This document shows positions 22,176 to 33,224 of a DNA stretch of 64,000 bases, one piece after another. Within the stretch, counting starts at the first letter, position 1, and each line of letters starts with the position of its first letter. Source of the DNA: Okapia johnstoni (taxonomy: Eukaryota > Chordata > Mammalia > Artiodactyla > Giraffidae); the NCBI GenBank assembly GCA_024291935.2, contig CM044320.1:52146001-52210000 (forward strand). Direction: 5' to 3'. The translations under genes were made by a program, and so were the position numbers. The notes below the pieces were generated by a model. It saw nothing but the letters and a program-made list of their open reading frames with translations. It made no database searches and was not told the origin of the DNA.

Positions 22176-22840
22176 GTAAGTGAGTTTTTGATAGCTCAGG
22201 ACTAGGAACAACTGTCTGGAGGAGGAACATTCTAGCAGGCATTGTTCTCAATAGACAAAAAAGCAGATGCCACCCCACATTCTGTGAAATATTTATGACT
22301 ACCACACACCCTTTTGGGGGAACAAATTGATGACTCTTCCTCCCAACACAATCACCTGGGGTGTGCCAAGCCCAACCTCGATCCATCACGCTGACGTGAT
22401 TTGTTTCGCCTTATTCACACGCTGCCTCCCCTTCAATCCGAAGTCCAAGATGGAGAGGGTGAAAAAGATGGAGTAGCCAAGGCATTTCTCATCAGGTTTT
22501 TTTTTTTTTTTTTTTAATTCCAGAGTTATAGTGTTTGGGGGTATTGCTGCTGGATACGGACATGTTTAATCTCCTTCCAATTGGCCAAACAAATGAGGGG
22601 TTATATTAATCCCATTTTAGTCAGGGGCCACCTACTCCATATTTACAACTCTGGGCATAATGCTGTGTCACAAAGTAATGATCCCCTCTGCATAAGATTT
22701 AAAAATCAGAACACATTCTGCTTAAAACTGGATTAATGGTGGAAATTCATATTGATAATGGGTAGGAGTGAATGTTGCCAAAACACACTTGAGCACACAA
22801 CCAGATTGGAATTAACTCTTTAGGTTAGAGAGAACTGGGT
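22176..22840. other. single-copy block with a T-run; possible constrained DNA
   Basis: A T19 run lies at about 22,497-22,515. The block from about 22,180 to 22,480 includes a TGACGTGA word at about 22,392-22,399, a CREB/ATF-type site by sequence, and no repeat. Function not shown. Confidence 0.3.
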
Positions 22841-22959
22841 ATTTATTCAGAAACATACATAGAGCATCTATTGAGTGCTAGACAATGCATAATGCAACTA
22901 TGTTTCCTTCCCTTCCACCAAGTGATTAAAATGCACCAGGTCTTCCATGATTGAATTCC

Positions 22960-23380
22960 AAATTTCTCTCTCACTGCAAGCTCTTTGATATTCCCTATTT
23001 CAACCATCTCAAAGCAGTCACTTTGCACAACTTGCATCCTCCTGCTTTTACTCAGACTGTACCCTCCTCCCACGATCTTTCTCTTCCTTCCTGCCCAAGT
23101 TCTACACATTTTAAAGGACCCTGTTCACGTACCACCTCCTGTTGAGCTCTTCCTAGATGTTCCATCCCTGACTGTAACCAATCTCCCCTCTTTTTCTTTC
23201 AATTTCACATAACTTGTATACTTCATAATAATTCTTACCTCAATCTGATTTTTTTAGACTTAGTTCCAAGAACGCTCATATACATCATCAATTGATCATG
23301 TCCCTCTGGAGAACAGGTGCCAGTCATGTCTTATTCAACTTTGTTCACCCTCTACATCTCGTAGGTAAAAGATGGTTATG
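22960..23380 (+). repeat. L2 LINE 3' fragment
   Basis: 'ccttcctgcccaagttctac', 'ttgagctcttcctagatgttcc', 'cataacttgtatacttcata' and 'ctggagaacaggtgccagtc' occur in L2 3' order. + strand, about 400 bp, diverged. The reading frames at 22,843-23,212 are within it. Confidence 0.5.
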
Positions 23381-24573
23381 AGAAAAAAAAAGAGAAGCGC
23401 ACTGGTTCAATAAGATTAATTGTTTCCAGAGATACCACTCTTCTTTAGGCAGAATGCTATGGTATATTAATACCTTCCTGTCAATTCTTCCTCAGAATGA
23501 TTACATGGTTTGATTATATTTCTGGGAAAGCACTAAGAAGGACTGGCAGATACTATGTCGCCCACTCCCCATCATGCTAGGCACCATCGTGAGGAATTAT
23601 CCTTGAGGGAGTCTGACCTCAGAGCCATCTGCCCTGTCACAGCCATCTCCAGGAAGGAGAGACCCCACACCTCCCCCCCACTTATTCCCATCTCAGATAA
23701 CCTCAACTGTCAGAAATCTTCTAGCTCAAAGATCTTCACACTTAGATATTTTTTCACCTTGTCAGTACAAGTGTTTGTTCATCAAAAGCAGTGGATAAGT
23801 TGTTACATTTTTTCATGTTTTGAATTTTCTGTTCCTCGGGGCAAAAAAAAAAGAGGGGATGCACTCAGCCGCCCAAATATGCACTCTGTACCAGTGTTTT
23901 CACTTTAGGATGTGTGGTTTATGTGCTGTGTGAGAAATCTATGCAATAAATTGAGAAGGGGAAAAATGCTCACTAGTGACAAGAAAACTTAGATGCATAG
24001 TGGACCCCTCAAAGCCAGTCATCTAGTGGTAGGCTTTATGGCTGAAGAATTTTATAAAAACAGGGAAATAATAATAAAGGGAAACGGGGAGACAGAAATT
24101 GAGAACTGTCACTGCAAAGGCAGAAAGATTCAAAATATGTCCTTCTCAATATAACACTCCCAGCAGAGAGAGAATTAAACCTCAAATGTGAGAAAGCACT
24201 CTCGAACTATTTATTTTTATTCATCTAATAACCTACATTCTGTGATGTATTGGTGTCACAATGCAATTGAACATATACATGAGATTTTAAGAGGTAACAG
24301 AACTGCATACATTATAATCATAGGCACAAGATCACCAGGCCAGAAAAGCTGGATTATGGTTTAAATGATTTAAATTTTCAATACTTTTTATTTATAGGAG
24401 ATTGTGTTGCCTACAAACTGACTCCAAGGTAATCACAGGAATATATACATGTTCAGTCTAAAGAAGAGGAGAAGTTGAAGAAATTATGCTATTTACTTAC
24501 TACACCAAAATAAACACAATTTTAAAAAATTGTGAACAACTCCCAGCTAAATATCAAACGCTAGTATCCACAA
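23381..24573. other. single-copy DNA
   Basis: The longest frame, 117 codons at 23,555-23,908 (+), shows no domain, signal peptide or repeat origin that I recognise. It ends in a poly-lysine stretch from an A-run. I treat it as chance. Remaining sequence AT-rich and featureless. Confidence 0.35.
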
Positions 24574-24779
24574 TGTGCTGTGCTTAACCGCTCAGTCATG
24601 TTCAACTCTTTCAGACCCAATGGACTGTAGCTCGCCAGGCTCCTCTGTCCATGGGGACTCTCCAGGCAAGAACACTGGAGTGGGTTTCCATGCTCCCATC
24701 TTCCCAACCCAGGGATCAAAACCAGGTCTCTTGCATTGCAGGTACGTTCTTTACCATCTGAGCCACCAGGGAAACCTAA
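24574..24779 (-). mobile_element. Bov-tA SINE, antisense
   Basis: On the + strand the order is reversed: 'gctcagtcatgttcaactc', 'atggactgtagctcgccagg', 'aagaacactggagtgggt', then 'aacccagggatcaaaacc' and the head 'tgagccaccagggaaacc'. Minus-strand copy. The short + frame 24,575-24,820 is an artefact. Confidence 0.9.
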
Positions 24780-24781
24780 TG

Positions 24782-24893
24782 TCCATAATAGGCAATATCA
24801 ATTCTTATGTTAATCCATAGGGTCTTCTTTAGCAAGTCCAATAATAGGCAATATCAATTCTTACATTAGTCCGTAAGAGTCTTCTTTACCAAG
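24782..24893 (+). repeat. tandem duplication of a 55-57 bp unit next to the Bov-tA
   Basis: The unit at 24,782-24,836 ('ataataggcaatatcaattc' ... 'gtcttctttagcaag') is repeated at 24,837-24,893 with roughly 10% differences. It is not part of any SINE or LINE I know. Confidence 0.9.
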
Positions 24894-25034
24894 TTACTGA
24901 TTATTAAAGCTAAGAACATGTGGAATTAGGATGTGGTAGGTTTTTCTTCTTATCGTGTTCAGAAGAAAATAATAAAATTCTTTCATTTCCATAGGTCTTG
25001 AATTTCTATTAAGTTTTCAATGACCCTGGAGTCC

Positions 25035-25220
25035 CTCTTCCTTGACCAGAATTCTGGCTCTGTTCCATAGAAGCTGTATGTCTTTGGGCAAGTTACCTAA
25101 TTTCTCTGTGTCTGTTCTCCTATATATAAAATAGGGATTGAAATAACATATGGCTCTTCAGATTGTCATGAAAATCAACACAGTTAATACATACAAACAG
25201 ATCACAATAGGGTCAAAAAC
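25035..25220 (+). repeat. MIR SINE
   Basis: 'gaattctggctctgttccatag', 'ctttgggcaagttacctaat', 'ctgttctcctatatataaaatagg' and 'cagttaatacatac' give the MIR order clearly. Confidence 0.7.
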
Positions 25221-26150
25221 ACAATACAGACTCCATAATTCTGGCAGATTTTGTCGGAGAAGTTGGGGATAGAATCATGTAGTTCAGTGAATACTTTTCT
25301 GTTGTGACTTTGAATCCATCATATCTAAATTCTGAAGATGGTACTGACACATTTTCTCACTGTTCTTTCCCTTTCTAGATGGTAGCCAATGTCATATTTT
25401 AACCATAATTTATGCACCCAAGTTTTCACATGTCATTTTCAAGAAAAGGAAGTAACTGCATTATTATTCTCAAACTGTAACGAAATCAAGTCACACCTCC
25501 AACAACTTCTGTGTTATTGAGACACTTATAACTACCCATAACTTAGAGATAATAAAAGATTCAGGACGGGTTCCTAACCTTTGAGGTTGACATTGGAAAA
25601 CAACAATGCCCTTTCCTCAACAGGTCCCTGGACGGCTCTGCATGGCTGGCCCATGGGCCTGCAGAGCTGCTCCCAATTCTCGTCCTCACTATCTGCTATC
25701 ATTATACGATATTGTTTTCAGATTTTCTCAATGCAGGAAATTTTTATTATATGAAATCTATATCCTATAATAAATGGTAGAATAAAATACTTGCCATGAA
25801 GACAAAAAAAGAAGTATTTACATATGTTTACTTTATAATATCTTAAAGTTTAGCATTATTCACCTATCATGTAACAACACAAACAAAGCCCAATATCTTT
25901 CTAGTGATTACACTAACTGAGGTGTAAATTTCCACAAGGTTAACAAAACAAGGATGTTGAATATAAAACAGCCACAGAAGACTGATACACTTTCCATAAG
26001 GTTTTCTCTGTCAAATTGCTTGCAAATTACAAAAGCAATTTTGAAATTAAGACTCAAGTTGGAAATGGAAAAGCAAATAAAGTAAAAGTTAATTAATTAA
26101 GCTCCAGCCATCATCATTTTTATCTCTTCCGATGATATAACCAAGTTAAA
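25221..26150. other. single-copy DNA
   Basis: An acceptor-like tract ends at about 25,379 (ccctttctag) without a matching donor. Otherwise no repeat, gene or regulatory site recognised. Confidence 0.35.
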
Positions 26151-26169
26151 CAGTTGTTAATAGTATGTA

Positions 26170-26380
26170 GGCTTCCCTGGTGGCACAGTGGTAAAGAATC
26201 CACCTGCCTGTGCAGGAGGTGTGGGTTTGATCCCTGGGTTGGGAAGATCTCCTGGAGCAGGAAACGACAATCCACTCCAGTATTCTTGCCTGGAAAATCC
26301 CATGGACAGAGGAGCCTGGCGGGCTACAGTCCATGGGATCTAAAAGAGTCGGACTTAGAGACTGAACAACAACAACAACA
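26170..26380 (+). mobile_element. Bov-tA SINE with (CAA)n tail
   Basis: Head 'ggcttccctggtggcacag', 'gggtttgatccctgggttgg', body 'ccactccagtattcttgcc' ending 'agagtcggacttagagactg' and an (ACA)n tail at about 26,366-26,381. Confidence 0.92.
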
Positions 26381-26399
26381 GAAGAAATTTGCTAGTTGT

Positions 26400-26900
26400 T
26401 TTACAAAAATGAGCTCATAATACACACACTATTATGAAACTGATTTTTCTCACCTAATAAGACATCATGGATATCCTCCATGTTTAGACATAGATCTAAA
26501 ATGTTATAGTTTAATAAGTTATAATACTCTATATTATAGATGTCCCACAAATTATTCCATTTGTTAATATTTGGGCTTTTTCCCCCATAAGTTTTTAAGC
26601 AGAACAAAAAGGCTGGATCTTTGTGTACTGATATTTTCAAATGAGGGATTGCTGAGTGAAGTAGAAGTTGTACTTTCATTCTTGGTAGATTTTTCCATAT
26701 TACTCCTATCAGCAATGTATGAGTGTACTTGCTTCCTACCATCTTTACCAGAACTTAGTGTTATTATTTCCTCTGATTTTTGCTATTCAGATGAATGAAA
26801 AAGACATCTTGTTTTGTTGGGTTTTTTTAATTTGTATTTCCCAATGTGAAGTTTTACTGTTGAGGCACTCTTATCATTGAATAACATTTTATCATATTTC
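26400..26900 (-). repeat. old L1 3' UTR relic, antisense
   Basis: The + strand shows 'ccacaaattattccatttgtt', 'agggattgctgagtgaagtag', 'gcaatgtatgagtgtacttgc' and 'aatttgtatttcccaatgtg'. These correspond to an old mammalian L1 3' region read in reverse ('ggaattgctgggtcaaagg', 'cagcaatgtatgagagtgcc', 'aatttgcatttcttt'). Diverged by many substitutions. The minus-strand 113-codon frame 26,401-26,742 is within it. Confidence 0.55.
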
Positions 26901-26906
26901 TCTAAC

Positions 26907-27112
26907 TTAGAATTTCTTGACTCCTACACTATTATTTTGGGCCAGAGTTTTTGTTGTTGTTAAAGGCTGTCTTGTCAACATCGAAAGATATTGGGTAGCA
27001 GCCCTGGCCTCTACCTACTAGATGCCAGTAACACCACGACCCCCATTAGTGACACCAAAATGTCTCCAGACATTTGCCAGAAACACCCCCAGTTGATAAC
27101 CTCTGCTCTAAG
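26907..27112 (+). repeat. hAT-Charlie MER20-like element
   Basis: 'ggcctctacctactagatgcc', 'caccaaaatgtctccagac' and the closing 'ccccagttgataacctctgctc' match a roughly 220-bp hAT-Charlie family that I remember as MER20. Nearly full length. The terminal inverted repeat is degenerate. The name is from memory. Confidence 0.65.
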
Positions 27113-28480
27113 TGCTTAAATTAGAAAGATGGCAATTTTTTAAATCTACTAATCAAATTTAATAACAACAAGATTACAGAAATCACCTCCAAGGTATTTT
27201 TTCAGGGTAGATAAATTTCAAAACCTGCTCAATAATCTAAAAATATAAGTGAATATATGGCAAAGACATGACATGATGACCACATCCTTACACATACAAT
27301 TAATTTAACCCCAGGAAGACTGAGAGCAGAGGCTTCTGACAGACCAGAGGGGAGTTATTCAAAACCTGGGCATAATGCCTACTTTAATTTCAAAGCCAAT
27401 AGGCAGCTTTTTCTTCATTTCATTCCAACTCTCTGTTTATAACTTGTGAACAGGTAAAGATAAAAAGAGTTGTTAAATATTTAAATATCTATTCACTGCC
27501 AAAATTTCAAGTGAGGCTGTTTCTTTTGATTATTTCTTTTGATTATTACAGTATTTTGATTCACTTTGATTTCCTAATCTAAAATAGACAAATGATTTTC
27601 CTAGAACTTCCTATAATTGGGAGAAAGACTTTCTCTGTTGTTAGAAAGTCAGGTTCCAAAGTAGTTTTGCCATTAATTCTCTTAGACCAAAGATACACAT
27701 ACTACTTTCCTTAAGAAAAAAATATGGGATATTCTAATTGTTTTAATTACAGAGCAAATTTCCCCACCCTCAGAAGAGAAACATACCAAGAACAGAAAAA
27801 GCATAAGAAAACCTTACTTGAAATTCAGGACTAAAAGTAAGACCTAGTATCACAATTTGTTGTCTTTACTTATTCTTACAAATAAGTTGAAAGCTGCCTC
27901 ATTTATAAAAGTGATAAAATATGGCACAAAAAGACACACAGCAAGTTCTCTGCAAAGAGACTGACCTTTAGCAATTTATTCCAGGAGTAATTTTCTGGTT
28001 CTAATTAGAAGTCAATATTCCTTTCTGATGAATTCATAAACGATAATAAAAAGGCACCAGCCAGTCCCACCAGGCTTCAAGGTTCCAATTCTCTATGACA
28101 GCAAAGGGGATGGTTTTAAAAAGGCAAAATGCCAGTCATGAGATCTTCGTGACTATTGACAAAGTCCTGACAACAGCACTACAGTGAAGCAATCAACAAA
28201 GCAAAGAGCTGACCAAAACAGAAATGTGGAAACCTGCCCTTCTTTGCAGGCCATGGGCTTTTGTGATAAAATCGCATGGCCTGACAAAATCTCCCTGCCC
28301 TGTCACATCATTGGCTTCCCGCACATGCCACGCTTATCGAAATCCATTTTTGAATTCTAGATTTTGGGAGCTTAAAACTATTCATAAAGTTCACATTGAA
28401 AGAGAAAATTAAACTTTCTTACTTATGAGTATGCCCACCTTCTATCCTCATTCTCCAAAGAGAATTTTTTTTCCAACTCC
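27113..28480. other. single-copy AT-rich DNA
   Basis: No repeat family recognised. A perfect 9-bp direct duplication tttgattat occurs at about 27,525-27,547 (ttcttttgattatttcttttgattat). The frame 28,224-28,412 has no known domain. Confidence 0.4.
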
Positions 28481-28880
28481 TAAAATATGTTAACTGAATA
28501 GTTTGTGTCCTATAAGTTGACGAGTCAATTAATAGCTTATATTATTATCACATTGCTGCTCATTACCAGCTCTCTCAGGAAGCTGTGTTTAATTATTAGA
28601 GTCCAGAAATGAATGGAGAAACAACACTTTCAATTAATGCCACTTGGTTTCCTATTATAAGCATTTTTTAAAAAATCCTTACGAATCATTAGATTAAATA
28701 ACAAGCAATTGGTGGTGTTCTTCTAATTACAGCACCTCTGGCAAAAACTCCAATACACAGAAGTGAGTTGAATTATGGTTAATTTATTAATGGATTTGGA
28801 ACAGCATAGAATGAGGCTGTCGACATTGAATCCAATGAAATGTATTTAAAAATCGGATTTCAGAGAGTTTTAAAAATTAA
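28481..28880. promoter_or_regulatory. homeodomain-site-rich block, candidate conserved non-coding element
   Basis: The block has an unusual density of TAAT/ATTA cores, for example 'tcaattaatagctt', 'gtttaattattagag', 'tttcaattaatgcc', 'cttctaattacagc' and 'gttaatttattaatgg'. It lacks transposons and low-complexity decay. Such clusters are typical of developmental enhancers bound by homeodomain factors. This is an inference from composition only. Confidence 0.3.
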
Positions 28881-29764
28881 GCTAACTTTTTGCTAAGAGA
28901 ACTCAAAATCAAAAATGTGGAGAAAGGAAGTAATCAGGCCAGTCGTGGCTGGCTAGCCCATAGAGGCACTTGAGACAATCACACAGCTTTGGGAAATCAT
29001 CTACCCTACCACCTACCCACCTCCTGTCGGCTACATTAGGACTGCTTACCTCTGCCCAGCACAATGGGTGAGCTGATGCAATCACTCTAAAGTGGTGGGC
29101 CAGAACGAGGAGGTCAGACAGGCTCCTGGAGATTTAGATATTTTCTTAGGTCATGGGGAGGAGGTGAGGGCTGACTTTTGTAGCCAATTCCTTTTTCTTC
29201 CATCTCTAATATCTATAATCCAGCAGTAAGGAAAATATAATGTGCCTGTTCTTGTGATGAAACCAAGTATTAAATAGGTTAATATTATTTGTTTCTAAGA
29301 AAAGTTATCACTATAGGCATATCCTCTGTGGTCTATTTCTGAACGTTTAAATGGCTTCTTGATGTATTTTATTCATTAAAAGAAACAGTGATCTGTCAAA
29401 AAATTATATGTAAGTTGCCCATCAAGTAAAGTCATGGAGAGAGAGGAACATTTACACTATTATTTTTTGTCAGTTCCAGATTTAAATAATTAATTAGGGC
29501 TTGAAGCCTGAATTTAATCTCACGCAAGTCATTCTGTGTCCCACTCCCCTATACGTTGTCCTTTGTAGGATTTATACAATTGGAAGAAATTAATTATGTG
29601 ATTATTTTTTAATGACAGTATACCTCCAAGAATACATAAATTCCTGAAGTCACAGACTTAGGGAATTAGTCACAAGCCTTAGTTTTGGCTTTACTGACAA
29701 GACCAAGTACAGTGCCTGCACACAGCAGAAACTTGGAAAGTTCCTATTCTCCATTCAAGACAAA
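28881..29764. other. single-copy DNA
   Basis: No feature recognised. A stretch near 29,640-29,740 may be a diverged MIR/L2 tail ('gtacagtgcctgcacacagcag'), too short to assign. Confidence 0.35.
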
Positions 29765-30570
29765 GATTGGCAGAATGTATGAAAATGACCCAACTATATT
29801 CTGGCTACAGGAGACTCACTTAAGATCCAAATTCACAAACAGATTGAAAATGGAAAAAGAGATTTCATGCAAATAGTAACCAAAAGAGAACAGGTGTAGC
29901 TATCCTAATATGGGAGAAACAGACTTTAAAACAACAACTACAAAAGGTTACAAGAGACAAAAGACAGTATATATAATAACAGGCTCAATACAGCAAGTAG
30001 ATAGAATAATTAGAAAAACTTAGACTTCCCTGGTGGCTCAGACAGTAAAGAGTCCATTTTCAATGCGGAAGACCCGGGTTCAATTACTGGGTCAGGAAGA
30101 GCTCCTGGAAAAGAGAATGGCAACCTTCCTTGCCATTCTGGAGGCAAGGCACTCCAGTATTCTTGCCTGGAGAATTTCATGAACAGAGGGGCCCAGGGGG
30201 CTACAGACCATGTCGTCACAAGGAGTCAGACACAACTGAGTGACTAACACTTTTACTTTCAGGCACTTAATGACAGGTCATCAAAATATATGAAGCAAAA
30301 CCCAACAGAATTGAAGGGGAAAACAGGCAGTTCTGTGCTAATAGTTGGAGACTTTAGTACACCACTCCGATAATGAATAGAACCACCAGATGGAAAAGAA
30401 GTAAGGAAAGAGAGAAATTATACAATACAATAAACCAACTAGATCAAATAGACACACACAGACCTATTCAACAAAAGCAGAATACACATGCTTTTCAAAT
30501 GGACATGAGCCATTTTCCAAGATAGACCAAATGTCAGCCCATAAGTAAAGTCTCAATAGACAGTAAAAAG
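29765..30570 (+). pseudogene. old L1 ORF2 endonuclease-domain remnant, split by a Bov-tA
   Basis: Translated pieces resemble the L1 ORF2 apurinic endonuclease. The first piece, at 29,785-29,876, has the LQETH motif (catalytic glutamate region). It continues after 29,880 with a 'GVAIL'-like segment. After the Bov-tA, a 'VGDF' motif appears near 30,340-30,351. A third frame near 30,468-30,545 reads 'AEYTCFSNGHEPFSKIDQM', matching the family's histidine/aspartate end of the EN domain (usual form AEYTFFSSAHGTFSKIDHM). Frameshifts and stops break it throughout, so it is dead. It belongs to an L1 much older than the ruminant L1-BT copies. L1 EN nicks target DNA for target-primed reverse transcription. 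Confidence 0.7.
30024..30260 (+). mobile_element. Bov-tA SINE with a hairpin insertion
   Basis: Head 'acttccctggtggctcag', 'gggttcaattactgggtc', body 'cactccagtattcttgcc' ending 'cagacacaactgagtgac'. An extra 25 bp after 'gaatggcaa' creates a 10-bp perfect stem (30,114-30,123 with 30,130-30,139) and an overlapping 7-bp stem (30,128-30,134 with 30,143-30,149). Confidence 0.88.
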
Positions 30571-31340
30571 TTTCTGGACCCAACTTCCAGTGTGTGGGGG
30601 TGGTCTCCCACACAATCAATTATTGGACACCAGTTCAATTCAATTCTGAAGCTCCAACCTGGAGACAACATCAGATCCCACAAGTTAAGGGCTCATTCCT
30701 ATAAGACAGCCCTCACCCCACTTTATTTTTCTTAATTGGAGTGTAGTTGCTTTACACTGTTGTGTCAGTTTCTACTGTATAGCAAAGTGAATCAGCCACA
30801 CATACACATACACACCCTCTTCCTTGGATTTCTTTCCCATTTAGGTTCCTGGTGCTATAGCAGTGGTTCTCATTCATTATCTATTTTATACACAGTACTG
30901 TATATATGTCAATCCCAATCTCCCAATCCACCATATCCCCTCTTCCTTCCTTGGTATCCATAAGTTTGTTCTCTGTATCTGTGTCTCTATTTCTGCTTTG
31001 CAAATAAGTCCACCTGTACCATTTTTCTGATTCCACATATATGCATCCCACTCCACTTTATATGCCAACTGAAAGTACAGATTGCCGCCTGTGCTTCTGA
31101 CCACCCAGCTGTGGATCTGAGGTTCCAACAACCCTCTTGCTGGGTTTGATTAATTTGTTAGAGTGGCTCACAGAATGCAGAGAAACATTTTACTTACTAG
31201 ATTATAACTTTATTATGATAGAATATAACTCAGAACTATAGCCAGACAAACAAGATGCACAGAGCAAGGTAAGGGGAAAGGCATGGAACTTCCCCCAAGA
31301 GTGCCACTTTACCCCAAATTTCTACTTTGAGATAGGAAAA
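30571..31340 (+). repeat. old mammalian interspersed repeat (family uncertain), split by an L1
   Basis: The left part has 'gacaccagttcaattcaattc' and 'tgaagctccaacctggagac'. After the L1 the right part has 'gctgggtttgattaatttgttag', 'agtggctcacagaatgcag' and 'gagtgccactttacccc'. This order is common in placental genomes, but I cannot name the family reliably. It is interrupted by the reversed L1 at 30,727-31,052. Confidence 0.5.
30727..31052 (-). mobile_element. 5'-truncated L1 3' UTR (L1-BT-like), antisense
   Basis: The + strand begins with a T-rich tract and 'ggagtgtagttgctttacac', the reverse of the ruminant L1 3' end. It continues with 'tgtatagcaaagtgaatcagc' and 'tctgtatctgtgtctctattt'. 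Perfect 9-bp target-site repeats ccactttat flank it at 30,718-30,726 and 31,053-31,061. The frames at 30,736-31,131 lie in it. Confidence 0.8.
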
Positions 31341-31359
31341 GATCTGTTTGAAACCAGAA

Positions 31360-31750
31360 AGCACTAACTATAATTTTTTTAAAGAAAGATATAATGGACA
31401 TCATTAAAACTAAAACCTTCTGTTCATCAAAGGATACATTATGAAAATTTATAACCAAATTACAGGTGAGCATTACCCTGACACCAAAACTAGACAAAGA
31501 CTTTTTAAAAAGACTGAAATTCTTCTCTTATGATCAAAAAAAAACAAAAATAGTTATCAAATATTAGCAAAAATAAATAACCCAATTAAAATAGGCAAAA
31601 ATCTTAAGCAGAAACATTTTAAAAGAAAATATACGAATGTGTAATGAACACATGAAAAAGCACTGAACATTATTAGCCATCAGGAAAACACAAACTAAAA
31701 TCATAATGAAATCTCTCTTGAATGTCTGATAAGTACTCAAGCTTAACATA
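31360..31750 (+). repeat. scrambled old L1 ORF2/3' fragments
   Basis: 'aatggacatcattaaaac...cttctgttcatcaaaggatac' is from near the end of L1 ORF2. 'accctgacaccaaaactagac' is from the central reverse transcriptase region, and 'gcaaaaatcttaagcagaaac' with 'gaacacatgaaaaagcactg' is again from the ORF2 end. The order is not that of an intact L1, so the copy is internally rearranged or a mosaic of two insertions. Confidence 0.6.
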
Positions 31751-31800
31751 TCTACAAACTACCAATTTCTGTTCTTCCTTCCCTTAAACTCTCTCTCTTC

Positions 31801-32137
31801 TGTGTGTGCATGTGTGTTAGTCGCTCAGTCATGTCCGACTCTTTGCAACCCCATGGACTGTAGCCTGCCAGGCTCCTCTGTCCATGGGGATTCTCCAGGC
31901 AAGAATACTGGAGTGGGTTACCATGCCTTCCTCCAGGGGATCTTCCCAACCCAGGGATGGAACCCAGGTCCTCTTCATTTCAGGCAGATTCTTTACCATC
32001 TGAGTCACCAGGGAAGCCCAAGAATACTGGAGTGGGTAGTCTATCCCTTCTCCAGATGATATTCCCGACTCAGGAATCGAACCAGGATCTCCTGCATCAC
32101 AGGCAAGATTCTTTACCAGCTAAGCGATCAGGAAGCC
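31801..32137 (-). mobile_element. dimeric Bov-tA SINE (Bov-tA3-like), antisense
   Basis: On the + strand, a complete reversed Bov-tA ('cgctcagtcatgtccgac' to 'gagtcaccagggaagccc') is followed directly by a second partial reversed unit. That unit runs from 'aagaatactggagtgggtag' to 'ctaagcgatcaggaagcc', ending at about 32,137. This arrangement is a known dimeric Bov-tA form. The frames at 31,752-32,190 are artefacts of it. Confidence 0.88.
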
Positions 32138-32214
32138 AGAATTACTGCTACCACATCCTAACTGAACACCTTGCTATATATTTGTCCTGAGTACATTCAA
32201 TAGTGTGAGTCAAA

Positions 32215-32700
32215 CTGTTTTTCACCATTCTTAAAATTCCTCAGTGGTTTCCCTTGGTACCTAGAATAAAATCCAACTTCCTTGGCAATGTCTAAAGAGC
32301 ACCACAACATATGTCCCCTGCCTGCTCTTTCATGGTTACAAGCCATCTGTATCCTCCTGTCACCCAACTGTGAGCTCTAGCCATCCTCTTTTCTGCTCCT
32401 TGTGTCTGCCATGCCTAACCTTCCCCCTCTGGGCCTTCACTCTTGAGATTCCTCTCTTTGGAGCACTCACCCATCTTACTCCTCCACTTGTCCCTCATGT
32501 TTCAACTCCAATATCACATCCCACTTATCTCAGAGATTCTTAACTATTCAATCTTCTCTCCTGTCTCCTCCACTGGAATATAAATTCCATGAGGCAGGGG
32601 CCTCAACTGTCTTTTTCACTTTGATAAAATCCAGGACAGAGCACTAGGTTAGGTACATGGTAGGCCCTCCATAAATGCCTGCTGAGCGAATAAATGCACA
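32215..32700 (+). repeat. L2 LINE 3' end
   Basis: One of the best preserved L2 pieces in the window. In order: 'aattcctcagtggtttccc', 'agaataaaatccaacttcc', 'gggccttcactcttgag', 'ttccatgaggcaggggcc' and the terminal 'cctccataaatgcctgctgag'. + strand. Confidence 0.75.
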
Positions 32701-33224
32701 GGTAATTTAAAATTAACAAGCAGTAGTGTCCTGGTTTCCTGAACATTTAGAATTTGTTTGGCTAAGTTTTCTAGTTTGTATTTTTCCAGTTGCCTCAGTC
32801 CTGACTTACTTCACATTTTTAACTTCTCTAAGTGCATTTATGCTACAGCTGTACTCTCACGGGTGTTTTCAACACCTCTTAATTTAGGATCATCTGTAAA
32901 TTTCATTAATTTATTGTTTACTGACTATTGAAGATCATTAATGAGATGTTAAATAAGAAGAAAGCAACATCATTCCCTATGTATTGCAGCAGAATTGCTA
33001 ATCACTTAACAAATGCTGAAAAAAAGCATTTAAAAAGTTTTCATGCATTTATAGACTATACTGAAAATATTAAGCAAAATATATTTTATTCAAGTCATTC
33101 AGTTATTCATTCTTTCATTCATACAAATATTCAAAACCTTCATTTAAGCAGTAAGGTCATGGAGAAAGGAAGAAGAAAACAAATTAATGAGTTTACAAGG
33201 ACCTAGCTACCCAGTCTGTTCATT
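32701..33224. other. single-copy AT-rich DNA
   Basis: The 92-codon frame 32,928-33,206 is lysine-, asparagine- and histidine-rich with no domain, consistent with AT-rich chance reading. No repeat recognised. Confidence 0.35.

Noticed and set aside
23555..23908. 117-codon + frame
   Set aside because: No domain, no splice context, ends in an A-run-derived poly-Lys. Chance frame in single-copy DNA.
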